A program made the position numbers and the translations under genes. 64,000 nt of DNA, taken from assembly GCA_037178625.1 (NCBI GenBank), contig CM074128.1, forward strand, positions 5,146,001-5,210,000. The letters run 5' to 3'. Origin of the DNA: Skeletonema tropicum (lineage: Eukaryota; Bacillariophyta; Thalassiosirophyceae; Thalassiosirales; Thalassiosiraceae). Of this stretch, positions 31,417 to 41,390 are shown in pieces. The first letter of the stretch is position 1; each line of letters opens with the position of its first letter. The notes beneath the pieces were generated by a model. That model was not told the origin of the DNA and did not search any database. It saw only the letters and a program-made list of their open reading frames with translations.

Positions 31417-31836
31417 TCAAAACTTTGTTGAGCATTTAAAAGAAACGACTAGAATGAAGGACGTCGCTGCATCTTCCGCTCTTACAAATGCATCTGATTC
31501 TGATGATTGAGTACTCTGCGACATTCGTTGTTGTGGAGGTGTAGGTTGAAGATCATTCAAATTGATATCCTTGACCTTGCTGAAGATGTTCTGTCTTTTT
31601 TTATGGTGAGATCTCCTCACACAACTTGACGTGCCCTTGACGAAGACAAAGGGCAGCGGCGGAGGAGTAGAATCAGAGTCAGCGTCAAGTCTCTTATGAT
31701 CCCTATGAGACGTAAACGATGATTCAGCTTTGGCCTTGGCCTGAGCGCGTGATCCAAAGCGAAGTTGCTCGAAATGCCCATGATACCTACTACTACCACT
31801 AGCTTCTAGATAGAAAGCTGCTGCATCTGCATTCAA
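31417..31836 (-). pseudogene. Ser/Gln-rich family, truncated copy
   Basis: The minus frame contains FGSRAQAKAKAESSFTSHRD, then VRRSHHKKRQ, KDINLNDLQPTPPQQRMSQS and TQSSESDAFVRAEDAATS, which align with residues about 110-235 of the 28422 gene. The conserved C-terminal domain is absent and the frame ends in unrelated residues. Sequence matching the 5' flank and start of the family lies just beyond it on the opposite strand (31885-31955), so this copy was also rearranged. Confidence 0.7.
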
Positions 31837-31884
31837 ACATCGAAAGACTTGACCATCAAATTCTGATACAGCTTCACGGTCGGG

Positions 31885-31955
31885 GATGTGGGAGTTGCAT
31901 TACTGAATCTGGCTAACATAAGTATACATACCGAGGACAAACTACTACCGAGGAC
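31885..31955 (+). pseudogene. Inverted 5' end of the Ser/Gln-rich family
   Basis: GTTGCATTAC...GAATCT...ACATACCGAGGACAAACTACTACC on the plus strand corresponds to the reverse complement of 28405-28470, the upstream region and first codons (start codon lost: GAGGACAAACTAC against GATGACAAACTAC) of the 28422 gene. It faces away from the adjacent minus-strand body. Confidence 0.6.
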
Positions 31956-32814
31956 GAGGACCCAGGCCAAGGCTGTTGCTGTTGTGATGTGGAATATGTT
32001 GTACGGAATGCTGATTGAGCAGAACCATTTAGCATTGAAGGATTTTAGAAAAGACAGTAAGTTGCGAACTGTCCGATCACAGTTATTGTCCGAGTGAAAT
32101 TGAAATTGGGTGCACACCAATTTACCAGTACGTGTATGTACATATGTAGTAGGCGGCGAAGTGATCAGTTGAACCTTTTTCTTGCTGACAATAACATTCC
32201 AAAAGGTACACAGCATAATGAGTAATTGACATTGATCCAACACTTCCAAGTGCCGCCGGCTCTCTTTGCAACGCAACCGATGTATGATGCTTGGGAATCA
32301 CCGCTGCTGTAAGTGTAAGAAGTGTGGGGTGCGATCTGGGAAATAATAGCTACTGCAGCACATGTTCGTTATCACTTAGTGTAGATAATGTCGCCTCTTG
32401 AGGGCCCACCAGACGTACTTTAAAATTTCTGTTACATATATAAGTGTAAGAAGTGTGCACACGGTGTCTTTTGTATTAACGAAGCTGCAGGTCTCTCCAG
32501 AGATGTTATAGACACTTTTAGCGGTCTAATTGTGGATCATTCCATAAAGGAATGATTCCATGAAGCATGTCTAAAATGTGTACAGGAAGCGAAAGACAAT
32601 CTACCCTCGCTACCTTGGCCCCTAATCAGTACTAGTACATGTTATGCCTACATACACATGTACGCAAACTGTCCGATCATAGGTATATATTGTCCGACTA
32701 GAGAATCGGCATAACATCGTACCACGGGAATCGGAAAATACCGGTGCTGCGACTTTACACATAAGTAGATGTGTAGGAGATACATGTCTACGTACTCTGA
32801 TGTGACATCAACTC
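31956..32814. other. Intergenic with inverted dispersed-repeat fragment
   Basis: At 32290-32450 the reverse complement of the dispersed repeat (4799-4910) is found, including GAGGGCCCACCAGACGTAC and ATCTGGGAAATAATAGCTAC. No gene is supported elsewhere. Confidence 0.55.
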
Positions 32815-33040
32815 AAATCCCGAACTAACCCCACAATTTTGATTATCCCCCAACCCAAATATCAGTCTGGCCTAAAATATTTATCTCTCCTCATCCATTA
32901 TTTACTAGAGATAAAAGTAACAGCTGAAACTTTGAGTTATCCCCAAAATCTCAGACTAGCAAAAATTTTCATCCCCGGGGTTATAGTTCGTGGAATTGGA
33001 TCACGTAAAAGGTGCGAATCGAGGCTTTTAGACATGGACA
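32815..33040 (+). repeat. Dispersed repeat pair, copy B
   Basis: Partner of 29790-30015 (see there). It ends about 155 bp before the start of the vWA-like gene, so it may contribute to that gene's upstream region. Confidence 0.7.
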
Positions 33041-33195
33041 TGGAACCCGCCCGTGCTCTTCGAGATGGTTTGTGAAGTTGGTTTATTTCACCGTGCGTTG
33101 TTACGATAAGTATGTAGTTGTCCATTCATTCCTTCTTTTGCGCTTGCCATAAGATAGAGTTGCATCTAAACAATAACAACAGTTGAATCATCATC

Positions 33196-35352
33196 ATGTT
33201 TAAAAGAAGCAGTAGCGGTGGGTCCTTATCCTTACGTGAGCTTGCCGATGATTTTTTCTCCCAGCCGCCCAACACGAAGATGAATTCAACCTGTTCATCT
33301 CTTGGACGAAGCAGTAATCACCTTAACAGAAGAGGGAGCACGGGGCATCTTTCTGACCACGGTGCTACCTTTGACTTTGAAGTCCCATTGGCCCCACCAT
33401 CAATTAGAAACAGGAGCCCTGGCAAGTCTGCAACGGCCGAAAACTCTTTATCATCGCTTGATTGCTTCTATGCTCTTCTTCGCAATTCTGCAATGGATGC
33501 GGAGATGCGCCTGTCCCAGAACCAGAAGGAATACGAAAACAGCTCAAACAATGATAACTTCTTTGACGAGCCATCTCCCAATGAAGTGCGCTGCAATGAC
33601 ATCGAAGCTCTTTACAAGCATTCTAAAAGTAGATCGAGCCTCACGAAGAACCAAGGTAATCTCGGCAAGAGTGATAAATCTCCCAAATTATCAAAATCGA
33701 GTCTTAAGCCAAAGACTTCTCGACCTCGACGTTCGTCCAGTCCAACAGATGTGCGCTCAAAAAGGAATGACTTCTTTGATATGCCATCTCTCCCTTTTCT
33801 TACTAGCCCAAATGATGTGCGCTCAAATAATTACATCGGTGCTATTTACAGGCCTACTCCTAAAATTAGTTTGAACCTCTCGAAGAACCAAGATGAGCAT
33901 GGCAAGAATGATAAATCTCCCAGATCGTCAAAATCGACTTATAACCCAAAGTCTTCTCGACGCAAGTCCAGTCCAGCAGACATCAGCCACAGACATAGAG
34001 TGCCTGAAAAAGGACGATGTCATTCGCGTAGCAATAGTCTTCAGCCTGCTGGGGACAATAAGAAGCATACTCATTATGTTGCAAGCGAACGACAAAGTCC
34101 AGTGCGCCGCGGTTCGAGCTCTTCTATTGGGAACACCAAACATAATCAAAAGGGAACTGCACGCTCATCCAGCACTTCAGAGGACACAAAGAAATCGTAT
34201 CCTTCAACTTTGCATGTGAAGAAATATCTGCAACATTACGCTGATGCTCTGAGATTGCCCGCTGGATTCATCACGTCGATCATAAAGGCATACAAATCAA
34301 CTGACTCCAGACTATGGCTCATGGAAAACACTTCGTCCATGAAGATTCGTGATAGTCATCGTGCTAAGATTGATGCCAAATTGAAACACATCCAAAAAGA
34401 CGACGGCCACTCACGATGGACTGAGCTTTCACAAACTGTTGATTTCCACGTGAAAATGTCTGCACGATGCTTCGTACCAACAAAGTTTTGGCTAGTGAAT
34501 GATCCAGGCTCATCTGTTGGACCACAGAGATTCTCTGTAGCACGGGGAAATCATGATGATGTAAAGACGGAACGCACAATGGCTCTTGATATGATGGAGA
34601 GGATTAGACTTGATACCGATCAAAATCACTTGTCAAGACAACTACGCAAGATTGAGAAGCAAGTTAGAGAAGAGGCACCGAGATTGATAGCTGCCAACAA
34701 GGTTGTGGCTGTAGTTTTGTTGACGCAGGGGAGGCAGACTGATGAGCACGGTAATGAAGGATCGGCAGCAATGAAGGTTTGTGTGGATAGTTTGAAGGCC
34801 TTGTCGAAATTGCCAGTGAAGATTGTTGTTCGTCGCTGTGCACATGATGAGAAGGCTGAGGAGTTCGTGAGCAAGATTGATGGCAAGTTGGACTCAGTTG
34901 TCATATTAGGTGATTATTGGGAAGAGGCAGTGAGTCTATGTTCCAAATTTATTGTGTATCATTATTGTGTCATGAATCCTAACATTGCTTGATGCGTTCT
35001 CTACCGCTCACACTCATAGATGAAAGTACATTTGCATAACCCGTGGCTGACTTATGCTTATGGTCTAGGCATTCATCGATTGCGCGAGGCCTGTCGTATT
35101 TCTGATCTTCTTAATGACTTGGGTAGAAGGGCATTCACTGCGGATGACATCTATAAGTTTTGCAAGGAGTTCTTGATCGGAGAGAAGGAAATATTATATC
35201 TACCCCACCCACACAATTCTTTGGATGCCTTCTTGAGAGAGATCAATTATCTTCTTGAAGACGAGAAAAGTCAGTGGAACCCAGTGAAGAATAATCTAAC
35301 TCCGTGGATAGACATGAAGGAGTTGGAAAGGCAATGTTGTTCTCGTCTATAG
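33196..35352 (+). CDS. vWA-like domain protein with disordered Ser-rich N-terminus, two exons
   Basis: Join 33196-34929 and 35020-35352, phase 0; the 90-bp intron runs GTGAGT to CTCATAG; 688 aa. Residues 1-340 are Ser/Lys/Arg-rich. They hold an internal duplication: NEVRCNDIEALYKHSK through KPKTSRPRRSSSPTD (about 129-185) recurs as NDVRSNNYIGAIYR through NPKSSRRKSSPAD (about 206-263). Residues 370-575 resemble a vWA domain of a kind I recall from diatom and oomycete proteins: RLWLMENTSSM, ARCFVPTKFWLVNDPGSSVG, VVAVVLLTQGRQTDEHG, LPVKIVVRRCAHD. Exon 2 continues with NPWLTYAYGLGIHRLREAC, as in those proteins, which supports the intron. The metal site is altered: the usual DxSxS appears as ExTxS. 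No kinase domain is present. The likely role is protein or metal-dependent binding; the pathway is unknown. Confidence 0.8.
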
Positions 35353-35470
35353 AAAATGCCACGTCGTGGCGGTGGAGGTTGAAGATCATTCAAATTGATA
35401 CCCTTGCCCCTGAAGATGTCCTGTCTTTTTTTTAGGGTGAGATTGAGATCTCCTTTCACACACATAGCTC
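35353..35470 (-). pseudogene. Ser/Gln-rich family, short fragment
   Basis: Immediately after the stop of the vWA-like gene, the minus strand encodes LKKRQDIFRGKGINLNDLQP with a following PP run, matching the NLNDLQPP segment of the local family. Only about 35 codons remain. It may form part of the vWA gene's 3' UTR. Confidence 0.65.
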
Positions 35471-35989
35471 CCAGTCGACCTCAGAGTCGTCTCATCCACA
35501 GATGCTTCTTGTTTACAACACCAGTGATACGTAGTTTACCGTAGCACAGAAATAACCTAAAGCCCCACACAACATCTTTTTGACATGATGTATGGAACCT
35601 CAAACGAACAAGTTTGAGATTGGTTTTGAAAAGATTGTGTCACTGATACTGTAAGAGTCAGTTCACTCATATCACGTGCACTGTATTCTGAAAGAGCATT
35701 GCAGCGCTGCTAGTGCTAGATTACTTCCATGTGGTTTGAGCGGGACTTACCACGACACTATTCTTAGGAATGGTATCTGAGAAAGCATCGGTTGAGTATT
35801 GGGGTATGACTTGTTGTGTGACTAAAACAATATCACATTTTATTCGTAGTATCACATTTTGTTTGTATCCGTCTCTTCATGTATTTGTACCAGGGCTAGA
35901 ATCTCTTTCCTTCGCGGGTCATCATCCTTCAGGCAATCAAACTCAGTATTAACCTGCTATATCGTCTTTGATAGTGTCATCTCTGCAAT
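35471..35989. other. Intergenic, no supported gene
   Basis: No recognisable feature. CAAACGAACAAGTTTGAGAT at 35604 resembles CAAAGAACAAGTTTAAGAT at 30037, hinting at another short dispersed repeat. Confidence 0.35.
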
Positions 35990-36293
35990 ATGCAGACTGA
36001 CCCACGGTGGGCTGCCAGACACGAGAGGTCAAAGTTCTGTCGGACGGGGAGGGAGAGGAGAATGCAAACTAATGCGGCCATTGCAAACCAGCGGGCTCTT
36101 GAAGTTGGCTTCACGGCGTATGGAGAGGACCTCGAACGGGTGGAGGTCTTTAAGTATCTTGGTCGGCTCATGTCGATGGATGATACTGACACGCAGGCGA
36201 TTCGGAGTAATCTGACCAAGGCCCGAAAGGCGTGGAAAATGATATCTCGTCTCCTGCGTAGCGAGAACATGAAACCCAGGGTTTTGCCGTGGT
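35990..36293 (+). pseudogene. Reverse-transcriptase fragment (non-LTR family)
   Basis: The plus frame reads ERRMQTNAAIANQRALEVGF, then TAYGEDLERVEVFKYLGRLM, SMDDTDTQAIRSNLTKARKA and WKMISRLLRSENMKPRV. The YGxxLxxVxxFKYLGR, DDxDxxAxRxNLxKARKxW series is, from recollection, the segment behind the polymerase core in a diatom non-LTR reverse transcriptase; the C-terminal part of the same protein type is at 5598-5890. The flanking polymerase palm and endonuclease are absent, so this is a remnant of about 100 codons. Confidence 0.7.
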
Positions 36294-36515
36294 ACAGTAA
36301 GTACAGGCATAGTATGGTATTTATGTATCGACCTCTTTAGGTATTATGCAGTCATCACGATTACAATGACCTCGCCTTATTCCCGAGTCCTCAATCAAGA
36401 TAACAACCATGAAGAAGTCCAGTAGTAGTAACACTCACAATTATTAATATTGTCGATCGATCATAGACTATCTAGAACTGAATTCAGCTAACCTGGTCAT
36501 TGATAATTATCAAAA
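36294..36515 (+). repeat. Dispersed repeat, copy also at 60370-60578
   Basis: GTATTTATGTATCGA.CTCTTTA.GTA and AACCATGAAGAAGTCCAGTA through CTGGTCATTGATAATTATCA match the stretch at 60388-60578 with an insertion in the latter. It may be the 3' flank of the retroelement fragment that precedes it. Confidence 0.75.
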
Positions 36516-36691
36516 ATAAATCATATCAAAAGAAGAAGTACAATAATTGCTAAGTATAATGGTGAATAGCGTTACTACCCATAGCAGCAATTCAATCAAG
36601 ATCAAGCAAATCAAATCAAATCAAGTTCACATTGCCATCAGTCAAAGTCAAAGCATTCGTCATAGGATGACTCTATTCATCTTCATCGTAA

Positions 36692-38284
36692 TCAAAGAAG
36701 GAAGATGTACTGAAAGAAAGCAACAGATGCGATGAACACCATGCCTGTGACATTATTGCTATTGCGAATCCCAGCTGAAGTGGCAACAGGAGTTGTCTTA
36801 CACGAATCAGCAGCAGATGACGATGACGATTCTGGAGCAATAGCTGTGGCAGTGGCAGCAGCAGCAGCAGTAGTAGGAGTTTCCTCATTGCCAAAAAAGT
36901 CTACTCGGGCAGTGAATAGCATGAGGTCGCCATCACCCACATTGCCTGAGCTGATGCTGACCTTGGAGTATCCAGTGCAGAAAACTTTGCCATTGTGCTC
37001 GACCAAATCAAGCATGGCCTCACGGGGATTCGGAATCTTGTCAGACAGTTTCACTTTTTGTAAAAGTTCTCCATCATCTGTGCGGTATTCGAGGACTTGC
37101 AAAGGATTGCGACTGCCAACATACAAGAACTGTTCATCATCAGACACTTCCAAAGCCCTCATTTCTCCTGCATCTTCATCTTCATTTGCTTTCGACCACA
37201 ACAACTTGCCAGTTGTAGCCGAGATGCAATCAAGGCCCACTGTAGTCGAAGCAAAGACTTTCGTAGAGGTGGCAATAATCTCGTACACATCTCCCTCAAG
37301 CCCAAGCTCCCATGACGATGAGTAATCCTCTAACAGCTTCGTAACATAGCCTCCTCCACTCTGTGAGTTCCAAGTTGAAATGAACAAATCTGATCCGTAC
37401 GGATAAGCTGAGCTAACTCGATGACTTGCTGAACTGTCGTGAAGGGTGAGTTTTGATTCTCCACTCTTCAAATCAATTACATTAGTGTACCCACACGCTG
37501 TTAAGAACCCAGTCTTGTCATCATTGGATAAACTCAGGTGTGCCTTGCGTGGAAAATTTTGCTCAGACTTTGATCGTCCTATATATTGCGGCACCCACAC
37601 CCATGAAGTGTATGAATCGGGATCTGTATCCGTACATTTGTGATCCAAATCGATGTCCCACTTCCTACCAAGATTGTCATCCATCTTGTATAGCACAACA
37701 GGGCCATCCAATTCAACTCCAGTCATGAAAATTGCAGTACCATCTGAAGTAGCTACTGCGTCTCCTCCATATCCCTTGTCACCATCATCCACTTTTACTC
37801 TTTCTTCAATCTTTCCTGTGTCTCCGTCTAGCTTGAATACTTCCATATAATTGTAGTACCCTCCGTGGCCGATTATGCCTACTTTATTAGAGGTCTTTGA
37901 GTAGGCAATGCCTGCACCAGAATAGTCACAACGAGAACATATCTGGGGTGCACTATGTACTTGCTTCCAGACTATCTGAGGATAAACACCAAGCAGCTTC
38001 CTATTATTCCTATGCTTTTGCCCTGCCCACGGAAGTCCACGAAGACGAAGGTGTCTACCTGCACCTGCGCCCGTATCATCGATGATCTCATTACCTTAGC
38101 GGGGAGAAGACAAAGCGCATGATGTATGAGTCATGAGTTAGAGTTAGAGAATCTACTTTAGAATCATGCGATGCGAAGCCTAAGGACAACTTCAGACTTC
38201 AGGTCATCGTGCCAACTCACTGTACACAACCGATACAAGGGCGATCGTTAGCATGTAGAACATGTAGTGCACGAAGTTGTTCAT
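36692..38284 (-). CDS. Secreted, probably GPI-anchored beta-propeller (PQQ/WD-like) protein, two exons
   Basis: My model joins 38221-38284 and 36692-37971 on the minus strand, 447 aa. Exon 1 is MNNFVHYMFYMLTIALVSVV plus one codon and one base, a typical signal peptide ending at a GTGAGT donor. The acceptor CAGATAG at 37972 restores the frame as ATC. Exon 2 is open well upstream of its first Met (37846) and reads CSRCDYSGAGIAYSKTSNKV, then GHGGYYNYMEVFKLDGDTG, which looks coding. The body has repeated strand-turn units (GPVVLYKMDDNLGRKWDIDL, TVGLDCISATTGKLLWS, LYVGSRNPLQVLEYRTDDG) as in quinoprotein-like propellers. The C-terminus is a Thr/Ala/Ser-rich stalk followed by the hydrophobic VFIASVAFFQYIFLL, as in GPI-anchored proteins. 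It would sit on the cell surface; the ligand is unknown. Confidence 0.7.
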
Positions 38285-38833
38285 GTTAGTATTAGTGTCT
38301 TTGTTTGATCCGTTTATTTTAGTGTCGTCGTCGTCGTCGTCATCTCTCTCGTTTTAAATCTTCACCTTAACACTTCTTACTTGGAAAGCAATTTGTATTT
38401 GGTTTTGAGCAGCGCACAACCACAACAAGAACCAGCGTGGCAACGCGAAGACGAAGAGGAGTTCTCTCTTTGAGATCAATCAGTTCTCTGGCATTCGCTT
38501 TATTAGCATCAAATGGGTTGATTTGCGACTGACGCCACACAGCACACAGGACGCGAGACGCGAACTGTAAACAACAAGACACTTGAACTTATGCCGCCTT
38601 CTCGATATTTTATTGCCAGTATGACTTTTGCAATCTTTCTTCGCATTTCGATGATGTGTGATAGATATGTAGATTATTTTAGTTGCTACTCCCTAGGCCT
38701 TGAGGCACTAGTGCCAGTAGAGAAAGGAGAACTTAAACCAGGAGGGGCTCGGGCTGGTCCCGAAGCCGAAGACGCCTAAAGCTAAAGCTAAAGAAGCAGT
38801 GATGAGATCCGAGAGACATTTGGCCGTTCACCA
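38285..38833. other. Intergenic between propeller gene and kinase remnant
   Basis: Upstream region of both diverging genes. A GTC microsatellite lies at 38326-38342. No further gene is supported. Confidence 0.4.
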
Positions 38834-40316
38834 ATGGCAATGGACTCAATTGCACCATTCCGGAGAGATGAGATCATTCTAGGCAGAAGAGTTGGAGCTG
38901 GCTCGTTCTCTTTTGTGTACGACATTCAAGACTTTAACTTGTGTGCTGATCAATCAGACATTTGCACAGAGGAACAAATCAAGAAGATAGAAGCGACCGC
39001 CAATTCCTTGAAGAATGGTGCCAAGTACGTGATGAAATGCCTCAAGGAGAAGTTGGAGGATTCTGAAGATGGAGACCTCTTCCCCTGTGCTCAAGATATT
39101 ACCCACGAAACTGAAATGTTAGCGACTCTATCCACCCGAATATCATCAAGCTTCACGGTGTAGTTGCTAGCCGCCACGACGCCTTTCTAGACGGTGCATC
39201 CGAGTTCTTCATCATCTTGGAGAAGCTAGATTGTACTTTGGCAGATAATATCCAAGGTTGGGCTAAGAACTCTTTTGATTCATCAAGATCATTCAAGTCA
39301 TTGCGCCGCAAGAGCATAAGCGGCGGGGCTTTAGACAAGTTGGAGAAGGCGGCCACAACATCAGTTGACGTTGATGAAGGTGGATGCCTTCACAGTCGGA
39401 TACGTGTGGCCCCGTTTCTCTCGCAGGGGCATTTGATTACTTACATTATCAAGGTATCATCTTCCGTGATCTCAAGCCAAACAATGTTGGATTCGACAAA
39501 GAGGGAAACCTCAAGTTGTTCGATTTCGGCCTGGCTAGGTTCATGCCTCAGCACGGAGATGCCTACGAGGACGTACATGAGATGAGTGACTCGGGAACTC
39601 CAAGATATACTTCACCTGAAGCTGAAGTGATCTTTCATCAACCTTATTCTCAAGGCCGATGTATATTCATATTCATTATCTGTCGTTTTTGGGAGATCAT
39701 GAATCTGAAGAAGCCATTTGCCAAATACAAGCAGAGAAAAGAACTTGAAAGGGCCTTATCGACATTTAATACCAAGACCCTTGCTATCAAACGAAGATGG
39801 CCTCAACCAATTCAAGTTCAAGACATCATCAAGAGTGGCTTATCAAGAGATCTTTGGGCCCGTCCTGTGATGAGTGAGCTATGTAAGGTTCTCAATGATT
39901 GCACTTCCAAGGGAGTAGAGGATTGCCAGAGTAATATTGAGATTGAGAGCAATAGTATTTTGAGATCAAACCAGAAACAAGGTAGCGAGAACTTCCTTCG
40001 TCGTCTGTCATCCAAGAACAAGAGAGGCTTGCAAAAATTTCGGTCGTCATTCAACTCTGACAAGTCAAAGTCAAACTCTGACAAGTCAACTGTTTCGACC
40101 CAGGAGCGAAAGGAATATATACCTCGTTCGTCAGAGGTTGCTTACAATGTCTCTTATGAAGAGGTTTTACGTCAAGAAGGAGAGAAATGGGAACAAAGTA
40201 TACACAGTCTGGACAGCTCTTTTGAAGATTATCTACTTCGAGATCGAGAGAAAGAGAGAAAGGAGGCGTGGAGAGTCATTATGATTATGGGTAAAACACA
40301 ATCGCAATCGGGGTAA
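38834..40316 (+). pseudogene. Protein kinase, frameshifted copy (plus strand)
   Basis: The kinase domain can be followed through three frames. Frame 1 (38834 to about 39145) has the glycine loop ILGRRVGAGSFSFVYDI, VAIK-type Lys in KYVMKCLKEKL and helix-C Glu in ITHETEML. At about 39140 a missing base shifts LSHPNIIKLHG out of frame. The second frame runs to about 39415 (EFFIILEKLDCTLADNI). After a further shift come LAGAFDYLHYQGI, the catalytic loop FRDLKPNN, the metal site FDFGLARF and the activation-segment end YTSPEA. A small compensated indel pair follows near 39655. The C-terminal tail after the domain is Lys/Ser-rich with NSDKSKSNSDKS. Several separate indels make an active Ser/Thr kinase unlikely; base-call errors could explain one but hardly all. 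The 3' half is the left arm of an inverted repeat with 43148-44376. Confidence 0.8.
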
Positions 40317-40632
40317 AAGTAAAACACAGTTAGTAGTAAAGTAAAGAAACAAATAGCGATTCAACTTTCTCTTTCCAACCTGAATATTGCAAGTTTTGGA
40401 GAGCTCTTCTGAATCATGGCGTAGGCAGCGTTGTTGGTAGCTACCCTCTAAATCTAGATGCAAGACGGGAACCTGCTTTCGAGAGCCCATTTGGTTTGGC
40501 CAAGGACAATTCAAAACTATCTTTGAGTGCATTGGTTGGATTGATCAACCCAAAGAGATTGGCTGGGAGTTGGCAGAGGCGCAGCAGCAAAACTGGACCA
40601 ACAAAAATAATAGCAGTGCGTGAAGACACCCG
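39468..40632 (+). repeat. Inverted-repeat left arm (kinase 3' half and flank)
   Basis: From GATCTCAAGCCAAACAATG at 39468 to GTGAAGACACCCG at 40632 this matches the reverse complement of 43148-44376, including the noncoding region after the kinase stop. Arms differ by substitutions and indels of up to tens of bases. Confidence 0.9.
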
Positions 40633-41390
40633 TCTTACTCTTGACTGCCCGTGCTCGCTGTGCGTGCTAACCTAAATACTAACATAATAACCTCAAAAAT
40701 GCATATGTATAAAGAAGTATTCTCCGAGGGGTTTCGCAGGTAGCGGATGGAGCGGATGAGCTTTCAATGGCTCTCTCCTTCCCCCATTTCCCCTGCGCCT
40801 CGTCGCGCCACTTTCTTTACCATTTTGACTTCTTCGGGAGTACCAATTGAGATGGATTCCCAATTGTTCTCTGTTCCAATGCTTCTGCAGTCATCGGTCA
40901 TACATAATACTGTCTCATGTCAGTCTAATTCCACCGTGGAAGAAGAGAATGGCGAGGGAACCTGTCACGAATCACGAAGGCCTCGATGACCTCCAATGAC
41001 CGACCAAATTGAGCCTTGCTTTACAGAGACAAGGTGAACTTTTCGATCGCGTAGGGCATAAACCCATCATATGTGTCACACCATTCCACCTGATGATCTG
41101 ACAGCATACATATAATAAATATTGGAAGAAATTACCTGTGACATCGTGTCATCAAACAGGAAAGAACATGCCGCAGTAGCCGTGAGAACTGTCTTTATGT
41201 AGTTCTCTGATTGCCATAAACCACACACAGAGAAACTGCTTGAATACTTCTCAGGAAGTGTTGTCGCCTTGCACACGGATGCTTATCTTTTGCACACACA
41301 GAGTCGAGATACCATCCATAAATTGAGGCAAGTCAAAATTCAATCCACGCACAAACATGAAAGAGTCATAGGTCACCATGGTAAGTATCT
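40633..41390. other. Intergenic upstream of HSF gene
   Basis: No gene is firmly supported. A minus-strand frame at 41076-41276 reads SSSFSVCGLWQSENYIKTVL and could be an exon, but no family or splice partner was found. Confidence 0.35.

Noticed and set aside
41076..41276. Minus-strand frame SSSFSVCGLWQSENYIKTVL as an exon
   Set aside because: A 38-bp intron would be needed to extend it, too short to accept, and no family match is known.
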